Source of the DNA: Sorghum bicolor
Lineage: Eukaryota; Streptophyta; Magnoliopsida; Poales; Poaceae
Direction: 5' to 3'
Assembly (NCBI RefSeq): GCF_000003195.3
Contig: NW_018396402.1
Coordinates: 369,390 to 433,389 of the forward strand
Length of the DNA: 64,000 nt
The notes under the pieces are model-generated. The model ran no database searches. It was not told the DNA's origin and saw only the letters and a list, made by a program, of their open reading frames with translations. Position 1 is the stretch's first letter, and each line of letters begins with the position of its first letter. A program made the position numbers and the translations under genes. Below, one piece after another: positions 12,258-22,304 of the stretch.

Positions 12258-13308
12258 TGTTGGTGTTTTTTCCCCGGGGGGGGGTCACACCAACGAGTAA
12301 ATTTGTATGCGTGCTCCCCTTTCCGGATGGTGATGCAAGAAGACACAGAGATTTATCCTGGTTCGGGCAAGAGAAGGCCCTACGTCCAGCGGGGGGAGAG
12401 AGTTTGTATTATCTTGCACCTAAGTGCTTGTACAGGGGCGAATACAAGCGTGGAATGAAATGTGTCGCTCTACTACGTGTGTGTGTGTGTTTTTGCGTTG
12501 TGATGTCCCTCTCTTCTATTCCTGAGTCCCTCCTTTTATAGCTCCAAGGAGAGACACAGGGTACATGCATAGATGTTAGAGTAGGGATCGATAGCCGCAT
12601 GGAGCGCTGACCTACTCGAGGCTTCCGTACGGCATGGCCTCGAGCCGTCCCATCTTGATAGCTTGGTGATGATTACGCGTGCTCCCTCGTGCTGCCCTGC
12701 CAGCCGCCTTGTGCTGGTTCTGAGGTCGCACGCTCGTATGGTATGGTGGCGGATCCGGCGGAGTAGCTGTGGCGTTGTCAGTCGACGCCCGACTTGTCCC
12801 TGGGAAGGGACCTTGTTCGGTCGAGGGTCGGGCGCCGCGTAATATGCCGATATCTGGAGCGCTGACCTTGGGTGTCTCGAGGGGGTCCCGATTAGACGTT
12901 CCATCCTTGTTTCCTGTGTCCTGACTCGCCCTGGGTCGTTCGGTGGGAAGGCTGCAAAAGGAACGATGGGACAGAAGCTTGCTCCCTATCACGCCTTCCG
13001 TGGCCTGTGTGTTAGGTGGGGAAGCGTCAGGTGCATTTAATGCTTCGGCTCGCGTGCGCGCGTCGGGCGGCGGACAGTGTCCTCACGCCTGGCACCTCTC
13101 AGTTCGCTCGAGCCCGCTTCCGTCATCGAGGGCAGCCGTCGTTCGAGTCCTGAACCGATTCGCTCGAGGCTATTTCCGTCTTCGAGGCTGCGACTGTCGA
13201 TGGCGGCACGTACGTAAGATGAGAGCGTCGAATTAAGGGTCTCGACCTTCGTACGGGCAATCTCATAATGTGCCTTACTGAGGGTACCCCTAACCGATAC
13301 CCTCGACA
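12258..13308 (-). repeat. Element 1 left LTR (3' LTR in element sense)
   Basis: 1051 bp, TG...CA. Matches the right LTR with no substitution in the parts I compared and identical reading frames throughout; the only difference seen is 9 versus 8 G in the run near the start. A TATAAAAG box on the minus strand lies at 12533-12540, and a short GT microsatellite at about 12477-12490. Confidence 0.95.
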
Positions 13309-13325
13309 GTAGCCCCCGAGCCTTC
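13309..13325 (-). promoter_or_regulatory. Polypurine tract of element 1
   Basis: Immediately inside the left LTR. On the minus strand it reads as a G-rich purine tract ending CTCGGGGGCTAC next to the LTR TG. This is the primer site for plus-strand DNA synthesis. The same 12-mer recurs at 13403-13414 and 18896-18907. Confidence 0.75.
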
Positions 13326-14237
13326 ACTCGAGCGCTAGCGCTCGATTGGAGGTTTTGATTTACGATCGAATTTTCGTGGGGGCGCGCGAGCGACCCCGCG
13401 GGGTAGCCCCCGAGCCCTCGGAGGAGTTTTTTGACTCCTTCGAGGGTTATGTTGTCTAATTCGCAAAAACGCTTTCGACACCAGTGGTGGAAGATTCTGA
13501 CTGGCTCGTTTTTGCCCGTGGGTTTCGACGTACTCTCGATAGAGCGAGCGTCTTTCATCCCAAACTGAGTTCCTAGCGGGTAGTCCAAGTGAGAACCTGT
13601 GCCCCTTTCGAGGGGGTCAGCTGTAGCCCGGAGGCGTCCTCATAAAGCAGGGTCGACGTGGTCGGGGATACCGGTCTCATTCGATAGAGTCCAGCGGCTC
13701 GATGCCTCCCTTCGGGGGGATTCCTCTCGACTGTCTCGACCCTACCTTGAACATCGCCAGCAAGTCCTCGAGGCGGGCCTCGATTTTCGACCACTCGCTG
13801 GGGATCCCTGACTCTGGCGCTCGAGATCGGCTGTCGAACCCTTTCGGCGGGCCAGCCATCGACCTCCCGAGACTTTTGCGGTTATGTCCCTTGGCTTACG
13901 AGGGAAGGAAACGGTCGTGGCGGTTCGCATTTCTGCCCGTTGGGTGCGTCTTTTTAGGCGGATGACGTTACGACACCGTATCGGCGAGGAATTCGGAGAG
14001 TCCGGCCTGTGAGGAGAGAGAGAGAGAGCTGTCAGGCGGCGCATTTATGGGGGGAGTTACCTTACTTCTCGGATCTGTCCGTTGGCGGGCAGCTGCCTAT
14101 AAATATGTCGTCGCGTCACCGCCGTTCCTCTCCCTTCCGCCTTCTCGCTCTCGTTCCTTCGCTGCCTTTGCTTTCTCGTCATCTCACGCGCACACGCCCC
14201 CTCGAGTCGTAGCGAACCCACCGTCCCGTTAGCCAAG
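13326..14237 (+). promoter_or_regulatory. Non-coding leader and promoter region of the element 1 antisense gene
   Basis: No convincing coding frame. It contains a second polypurine-like motif at 13403-13414, a GA run at about 14013-14027, and a TATA box (CTATAAATAT) at 14098-14107, about 130 bp before the ATG of the plus-strand gene. The downstream leader is rich in C and T. The equivalent region of element 2 (45075-46041) keeps the TATA box. Confidence 0.6.
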
Positions 14238-17200
14238 ATGCCTGTAAGACTCGTCGCCGCCGATGACTGGCGCCCGTCGTCGATGACGGAGCGCCGGCTG
14301 TTAGAGCTCGAGAAGGAGGGACTGCTGCGCCGCCGTACCTCGCTGTCGTCGCCAGAGTGGATCGCGCCGCCAGCGAGCCACAGGGCGCCTCAGCCACCCG
14401 AGGGCTACGTGGTGTCGTTCGCCAAGTTCCACCGCCACGGTCTGGGCGCGCCTCCAAGCCGCTTCATGCGGGCCCTCTGCTTCCATTATGGGGTGGAGCT
14501 GCAGCACTTCTCCCCGAACGCCATCACCGTGGCGGCGGTCTTCGCCGCCGTGTGTGAGGGCTTCCTAGGGATGATGCCGCACTGGGAGCTGTGGCTCCAC
14601 CTCTACAGGGGCGAGCTGTTTCACGCCTCCACCGGAACCACGGGCGTGAGGAAACCCGTACGAGCGGGTTGCCTCAATCTGGTGCAGAAGACGGGGAAGA
14701 CGGACCGGCCGCGGGAGTACATCCCGGTAGGGTTGTCGACCAACCATGCCGGTTGGGACTCTCAATGGTTCTACCTGCGGAACGACGACAACCTCCTACC
14801 TCCCTACTCGGGCCGTCTGATCTTGGAGCGCCCAGCGGACTGGACATACGGCGTCGTCCAAGCTCATCAGCCTCGGCTCGACCCTCTCCTCGACGCCCTG
14901 AAGAAGCTTCGCCAGGAAGGTTTGACCGCCGCCCTCGTCCTCTCGGCCGTCCATCATCGGAGAGTTCTCCCTCTGATGTCACGACCGCTGAGGATGGACG
15001 AGATGGGCCCTGGCGTCTCGTCTCGGGACCTCGAGGCATGTCGGATGTCCAGCGAGCCTCCGACGGACGATGAAGTCGCGGCCCGAGTCAGGGCCGCAAT
15101 TGCCGGTGATTTTAAGCCGGAGCACGTCAACGGCTTCCCCATGCGACCCGACGCAGGCTCGATCGATCTGGTACGCTTTCTTCTTGCGCGCATCCTCGAT
15201 TCTAGGTTTCCCCTCTCCCCTCTCTTTTTTTCTAAGTCTACCTTAGTTTTGACAGGGTCGGATTGATGTCCGGTCCTCGAGGCCTCCAGTAAAGGAGGAC
15301 GAGGTCGATCGCGACAAACGACGCCAATCCGCCGAGAAGTTGAAGTCTGCCAAGGACTCCGCAAAAAAGGGGGAGAAGAAGAAGAATCTCGACCGCCAAG
15401 CATTAGAGGTGCGTCGAGCCAAATCCAGGCAGAGGGGGGAGCCTGAGGAAGAATCCCCCAACGACGACGATGATGACGACGAGAGTAGCGACGACTCCGA
15501 GGGGATGGCGTCGCGTCTCGATCGGATCCTCGAGGGCCCGCCTCGAGATGACGTCGACGCCCCCCGGACGGAGGCGCCGGAGGAGGGTCCGAGCGGGTCT
15601 CGTCGTCCCCGGCCCGACGCTCCTTCCGCGCTCAAGGCGGGCCAGGACGCACCGCGCCCTCCCCTGGCGCCCAAGGAGAGCGGTCCGGCTAGGTCCCAGG
15701 CGTCGGGGCCGCTGACCCGCGGTCGCGCTGCGGCCTCTGAGAAAGGAGACGTCGGTCGTAGGAGCGCGAGTCCCGGCGCCCGCCAAGCGGGACCCGACGT
15801 ACCTAGGCCAATTTCTGCCCTCGAGGGGCCTAGCGCCCCGACGCGGGGTGGCTCGAGGCCCGCTGGTCGGGGTGGCGGAAGGCGAGCCGTTCTGCCCGTG
15901 GGGTAAGCCCTTTTGTTATTGCGGTCTTTGTCCCCTCATTCTCTCGCCTTTCCTCACATGCTGACTTTTTCTCAGGCTGAAACGGACCCTCGAGCAGGCC
16001 CAACCATCGATGGCCAAGAGGCTCAGAACGGGTGCCGCCTCCACGGAACCAGGTTCGTAGTTAATTCCTGGGTGTCGCGATATTATTATGTCGGTTATCA
16101 TAACGTCTGACCCTTACCCTTTGTTTTGCAGGCCCGTCAAGCACCCAACCTTCAGCCGGCGTCGAGATGGCTTCGCCTTGTCCCGCGCCTACTCCGCCGC
16201 CACCAACTCATGATGCGACCCCCCAGACGCGAGCGTCAGAGGGAGCCCCCGAGCCCCCTCGATTGGGGGTCGAGGGGGAGCCCATCACCATCAGCGATAC
16301 GTCTGACGGTAACGAAGCGTCTGGGGGCGTTCGACCCATGGAGGAAGAGGCGTCGACTCCCAACGTCGCAGGACGGACTCCCTGGCCCGCAGGCCTTCGA
16401 GCCCTCGAGACGCAAAGGAAGATGGTGGAGGAGGAGGCGCGGGAGCGCGAGGCGGCGCAGCCGTCACTGGAGCAGCAGCAGCAGCGACCTCTGCCGGAGG
16501 AGCAACTGCAGCGTCAGCAGGAGCAGCAGCAGCAGCTGGGGCAGCAACAGCCGCTGGGGGGCCAGGAGAACGAGCCGCTCGAGCCCCCGCCTCAAATTTT
16601 GGCCGAACCGGCGCCGCTGGCGTCGCAAGAGCCCGGCGATCAAGAGGGAGATTTGCCGGTGTACGGGCCTCCTACCCCAGCGTGGCTCCTCCCGGGGGCG
16701 CCTGCCGCGATCCGGGCAGAGTCGGGGCGAGCGGACGGAGTGGTGGCGCTCGCCTGCATGATGCGCACCCCTACCGACCCCGAGTCCGAGATCAAGGGGA
16801 CACTCTACGGCATGGACGGGATCGCTCCAGGGTTCCTCCGGGAGCGTCGAGCGTGGGAGGACCGTTTTCCCTCTGAGGAAGACGAGATCGGATCGTCTGG
16901 GAGCAAGGACGGCACGTGGAAGACGGTGGACGACGACGGCCGGTTCCCTTGCCTCGCCGACCTGTTCTTGCGCCACGGGGGTTCCCTCGAGACCGTCGAG
17001 AACTTCCTCCGCAGCGTCAAGGTGCGGGCCGATCGGGAGATGGAGAACTGGTGCCCCGATCGGATTCGTATCCGAGCTTCCAGCGACCCGTCCGAGCCCA
17101 ATATCTTCCTCGATGACAAGAAGGAAGTCGAGAAGTGGGAGCACGTCGAGGAGCTCCGCCTTTGGATGAAACACGTGGTGGGGCTCCTATCGGACGTCAT

Positions 17201-18524
17201 CAACAACGGGCTCGGGCCTGCTTATTTTGTAAGTGTTTCTCGAGCTCCAATCGTTGTGGTGCTTTCGGGTCTCCGTGTTCTAATCCCCCTGGCCCCTGAT
17301 TCGCAGGATATGAAAGAGACCTCTCGCATCAAGTCTAGCTTCATACATGCCACGAGGGGCGGATGGGAGCAGCTTCCCCTCCTCAAGGATCAACTCCTCG
17401 AGTCACAGGAAAAGCTGCTTAAAGCTTATAAAGATCTTATAGCACTCGAGGAGGAGAAGAAGGCGAGGGAGGCTGCTTTGGCCGAGGCCCGAGAGGTCTC
17501 GAAGAAGGCGGAGGAGGAGGCGGTGCGGTTACGGGAGCGGGCTCTTACGGTCGAGGAGGCCGCGTCCAGAGCCCGGGAGGAGGTCCTGTCCCACAAGGGC
17601 ATCATTGCGGACTTGGACAAGGAGAAGGGCCTTCTCCAGACCGACCTGGACTCCCTCCGCGACACCTTCCAGAAGATGAAGGTGGCGTTCGTGGACAGTG
17701 AGGTCGCCAGGGGTGCCGCCGAGGACGCAAAAAAGAAAGCCCTTGAAGACCTCGAGATGGAGCGAGCTCGATCCCGCAGTCTCTCTGACGACGTCGAGCG
17801 TCTGAAGGGAGAACTGCTAGAGAAAAGTGGAGCCGTCACTCAGGCTGGCAGGGTGATCGAAGATCTCCGCGTTGCCAATACTGAGCTGACGCGCTCCAAC
17901 AGAGAGATCGAGCGTGCCAATACCAGATTGGTTGGCGAGAACACGGCTCTAGAGGAGAGCATCAAAGGTATGTTCCCTTTGTCGAATTTCCTTTTCGAGG
18001 TGTGCTTGAGTTTTTTCTAAAGCTCCTTTGTATTGGTATTTGTAGGGCTCAAAGACGAACTCCTGGCCGCCCAAGCCGAGGCTCGCAACGCCAAGGCTCA
18101 ACTCGAGGCTGAGGTCGCTTTGAACCGTCGAGTGCGGACGGCGATAAGCGATCTCTCAACCTCTTGGGAGGTCGAGCCTATGGATGAGTCGAGGGAAGAC
18201 GCCCGAGGCGACGCCCTGATCGACCAGTTGTGCTACATAGGCGCAACGCTGCGAGATCGGGTGCGGGATGCCCTCCACGTCGGGGTAAAGCGGGCGATGG
18301 CGGTCGTCTGCTCGGGCTTCTCCTACGACATGGAGGTGGTGTCTCATGGCTTCGTCACCGACATCTCCAAGACCGACGCGGAGAACGAAGAAAGGCTTCA
18401 CGCTTTGATCGATGACGCGGAGGCCCCTGGAGAGAGGCTGGCCAAGCTATTTGAACCTGAGGTGCTTCCTCCTGAGACTGGCTCGGGCGGAGGTGAGGGT
18501 GGCGAGGATCGTACCATGGACTGA
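14238..18524 (+). CDS. Antisense accessory gene of element 1 (Transposase_28 / gypsy-type transposon protein), six exons, intact
   Basis: Exons deduced from GT-AG junctions that keep the frame: 14238-15170, 15256-15902, 15976-16052, 16132-17228, 17307-17967 and 18046-18524, totalling 3894 nt or 1297 codons plus stop. Introns are 73-85 bp, typical of plants. The N-terminal ~300 residues (FAKFHRHGLGAPPSRF, MMPHWELWLHLYRGELF) resemble the Pfam family called putative gypsy type transposon (PF04195, Transposase_28), named from memory. Then come a Lys/Arg-rich stretch (about 345-372), an acidic Asp run (about 380-395), a Gln/Glu-rich stretch (about 665-700), and a long coiled coil (about 950-1140) rich in Glu, Lys, Ala and Arg. 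It runs opposite to gag-pol, tail to tail with the integrase end. Such antisense ORFs are known in Tat elements; their function is not established. The ATG at 14238 follows a TATA box by about 130 bp. A long coiled coil and basic patches suggest a structural or nucleic-acid-associated protein, which is inference. Confidence 0.85.
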
Positions 18525-19076
18525 GGCCTGCGAGCCTGCTCGGGGTGCCTGGGGCCCCTTGTATAAAACTTAGTTAATCCTGTTTCTGAGTGATACAGTA
18601 CTTTTGTGGTTGTTAAATGTTTGTTTGTCTTTCCACTCGAGGTTCTTTTATTTCCTTTGTGCCTACACATGTGTTCCTTGTTCGATTTTTCGTAAAACAC
18701 AGCCTCGATCGCCTCGAGGGTGAGGGAGTGGGTAGAGTTTCCATAGCCCGGGGGCGTAGGTGTTCTCAGGCTCGCTATCCTCCGGTCGTCGAGGGGCTCG
18801 AGGCGCCTCGACTACTCGATCGTTCAAGGTTTACTAAGTAGGAAATAGAGAAACTTTTTGGCTTTTTCGACGCTTGGGGAGGGGTCGTCCCTCTGGTAGC
18901 CCCCGAGGGGGTGCGGACTATGATGGGTCATGGTCGGCATCCCCCTTTAACGTCGAGACTATAATTCGTAACTATTTTTGGTACAGAAAGAAACTGTTCG
19001 AGGGAAAGACTTTATTTATTCATGCGTTCATTTACAAAGTCTTCGTACAAAAAGTAGGATCGTAAATCTAGGACTT
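18525..19076. other. Convergent intergenic region of element 1
   Basis: 552 bp between the stop of the plus-strand antisense gene and the stop of minus-strand pol. No coding frame with family similarity. It must hold the 3' ends of the antisense transcript. It contains a third copy of the polypurine-like motif at 18896-18907. Confidence 0.6.
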
Positions 19077-22000
19077 CTAGGGGTAGAATCGACGTAGCTG
19101 TTCGATGTTCCATGCGTTGGTGAAGACTGCCCCCTTTTCGTCCGCCAATTTGTACGTTCCTGGCTTAAGGACCTCGGCCACCACATACGGGCCTTCCCAA
19201 GGTGGGGTTAGCTTGTGGCGTCCTTGGTTGCTTTGCCGGCGTCGTAGGACAAGGTCGCCTACGTTGAGGTCCCTCTTGCGCACGTGCTTGTCGTGGTAGC
19301 GTCGGAGTCTCTGCTGATATCTAGCAGAATTGAGGAGGGCCATGTCTCGAGCTTCCTCGAGTTGGTCGACCGCGTTTTCTTGAGCTTCTTTGTTCGATTG
19401 CTCATTGTAAGCCTTGAGTCGAGGTGACCCATACTCGAGGTCTGTGGGAAGGATAGCCTCAGAGCCGTAGACCATAAAGAACGGGGTGTATTTGGTGGCC
19501 CTGCTCGGCGTTGTCCTTAGGCTCCATAGGACCGAGGAAAGCTCCTCGACCCATCTCTTGCCGAATTTCTTCAATCGATTGTAGATCCTTGGCTTGAGTC
19601 CTTGCAAAATCATGCCGTTGGCACGCTCGACCTGGCCGTTAGTTCGAGGGTGGGCTACTGCGGACCAATTCACACGGATGTGATGCCGATCACAGAAATC
19701 CAAGAACTTTCTGCCAGTAAACTGGGTGCCGTTGTCGGTGATGATGACATTGGGGATCCCAAATCGATGGATGATGTCGGAGAAGAAGAGGACGGCCTGC
19801 TCGGAGCGGATGTTAGTGATGGGTCGAGCCTCGATCCATTTAGAGAACTTGTCAATAGCCACCAGCAAATGTGTATATCCTCCTTTCGCCTTTTGTAGAG
19901 GCCCTACTAAGTCGAGCCCCCACACCGCAAACGGCCAGGTGATGGGGATCATCTGAAGAGCATGGGCGGGCAGGTGCGTCTGTTTGGCGTAGAATTGGCA
20001 CCCGTGACACGAGCGTACGAGCTCGACGGCATCCGCCACGGCCGTTGGCCAGTAAAAGCCTTGCCGAAAAGCGTTTCCTACAAGGGTCCGTGGGGCGGCG
20101 TGGTGGCCACAAGCCCCCGAGTGCAGGTCGTCGAGGAGTTTTCGGCCTTCCTCTATGGTGATGCAACGCTGTAAGATTCCCGTCGGGCTCCGTCGATATA
20201 GCTCGTTGTCTTCACCATAGATCACATATGATTTGGCCCGTCGAGCGATACGACGAGCTTCTGTCCTGTCTTCTGGCAACTCACCGCGGATAAGGCAGTC
20301 GAGGAATGGTGTGCGCCAATCGAATGGTCGACCCGGTCGTCGTTCTATTTCCATCACCTCTTCCTCCATCAAGAGCGCATCGACGGCATTGGTTGGTTGG
20401 GCGATGGTGGTATCGGCGCCAGCCCCCGTGCCTAGGTCGACGGATGGCTCGTGTAGATCCTTTGAGAATACATCAGGCGGCACCGTGCCTCTGGTAGATG
20501 CAATCTTGGCGAGTTCGTCGGCTGCCTCGTTGTAGCGTCGAGCGACATGGACGAGCTCGAGGCCGTGGAATTTGTCTTCGAGTCGACGCACCTCCTTGCA
20601 GTATGCTTCCATTTTTGGGTCATGGCAACTCGAGGCTTTCATTACCTGGTCGATGACGAGTTGGGAGTCGCCTCGGACGTCGAGGCGTCGGACTCCTAAC
20701 TCAATAGCGATCTTGAGACCGTTGACGAGGGCCTCATATTCTGCGACGTTGTTAGATGCGGCGAAATGAATCCTGATTATGTACCTCATGTGGACGCCCA
20801 AGGGTGAGATGAACAGTAGGCCGGCCCCGGCCCCAGTTTTCATGAGTGACCCGTTGAAATACATTGTCCACAGCTCCGCCTGGACCTGAGTCGGGGGAAG
20901 CTGGGAGTCCGTCCATTCTGCGACGAAGTCTACCAGGGCTTGCGATTTGATGGCCTTTCGAGGCGCATAAGTGAGAGTCTCGCTCATGAGCTCGACCGAC
21001 CACTTCGCTATCCTTCCCATGGCCTCCTTGCTCTGGATTATTTCGCCCAAAGGGAAAGAAGAGACCACCGTGATAGGATGACCAAGGAAATAATGCTGTA
21101 ATTTACGGCGGGCAAGGATTACGGCGTAGATCAGCTTCTGGATTTGGGGGTAACGCGCCTTGGTCTCCGAAAGCACCTCGCTGACGAAATAGACCGGCCT
21201 TTGGACTGGCAGCGCGTGACCCTCTTCTTGTCTTTCGACCACCACCGCCGCGCTGACGACCTGGGTCGTCGACGCGACGTAGAGGAGCAGCGGTTCCGCA
21301 GGTTGAGGTGGAACCAGGACTGGTGCCGAAGTCAGCGTCTTTTTCAGCTTTTCAAGTGCTTCCTCGGCCTCGGGGGTCCAAGAAAAACGCTCGACCTTCT
21401 TCAGGAGTCGATATAATGGTAATGCCTTTTCTCCTAGTCTCGAGATGAAACGGCTCAGAGCCGCCAGGCACCCCGTGACTCTCTGGACACCCTTGATGTC
21501 TCGGATTGGCCCCATTTTCGTGATGGCCGAGACTTTCTCGGGGTTGGCCTCGATACCGCGCTGTGAAACAATGTATCCTAAGAGCATGCCTCGAGGCACG
21601 CCAAAAACGCACTTCTCGGGATTAAGCTTGATCCGGCTGGTGCGTAAGCAGCTGAAAGCAACCTCGAGGTCCTGGATCAGGTCTCCTCGTTGCTTTGACT
21701 TGACGACAATGTCGTCGACGTAGGCCTCGACCGTTGAACCTATATGTTCGCCAAATACGTGGAGCATGCAACGTTGATACGTGGCTCCCGCGTTTCGAAG
21801 CCCAAATGGCATGGTCACGTAGCAATACATCCCGAAAGGCGTGATGAAAGAGGTCGCGAGCTGGTCGGACTCTTTCATTTTTATTTGGTGATAACCAGAA
21901 TAAGCATCAAGGAAAGAAAGGGTTTCACATCCCGCGGTAGAATCGACAATTTGATCAATGCGTGGTAACGGAAAAGGAACTTTCGGACATGCTTTATTCA

Positions 22001-22304
22001 AACTAGTATAATCGACACACATCCTCATTTTCCCATTCTTTTTCTTAACTAATACAGGGTTCGCTAACCAGTCAGGATGATGAACCTCCTTGATGAATCC
22101 GGCCGTCAAAAGCTTTTGGACTTCCTCGCCAATGATCTTGCGCTTTTCCTCGTCGAATCGGCGCAACCGCTGCTTCACTGGCTTGGAACCGGCTCGAATC
22201 TCCAAGGAGTGCTCGGCGACTTCTCTCGGTATGCCCGGCATATCCGAGGGACTCCATGCAAACATATCAGCATTCGCACGGAGAAAGTCGACGAGCACGG
22301 CTTC
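19077..22304 (-). pseudogene. pol: Pol of element 1: RT, two RNase H domains, integrase (premature stop just upstream)
   Basis: About 1073 codons. Counting from 22298, reverse transcriptase spans about 45-300 with the catalytic Asp in FLDAYSGYH (131) and YVDD (193-196). A first RNase H domain (about 325-460) looks degenerate. A second, archaeal-type RNase H (about 477-600) keeps E520, D544 and D594, but its first acidic residue is Asn (FNGS at 481-484, usually FDGS). Integrase has an HHCC zinc site (H726 and H732/733, C764, C767) and DDE residues D796, D855 and E891 with D-x35-E spacing, ending in a basic C-terminal region without a chromodomain. It replicates and inserts element DNA. The frame is the same as the upstream gag-pro frame but is separated from it by TAG at 22305-22307. 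CAG-to-TAG mutation is the simplest reading; stop suppression cannot be excluded. Confidence 0.9.

Noticed and set aside
12119..12541. Plus-strand ORF crossing into the element 1 left LTR
   Set aside because: It spans the insertion boundary and is antisense to the PMD exon, so it is a chance frame.
14591..15073. Extra plus- and minus-strand ORFs across the antisense gene exons
   Set aside because: High GC creates long open frames in all phases; only the frame that continues through six consistent splice junctions is kept.
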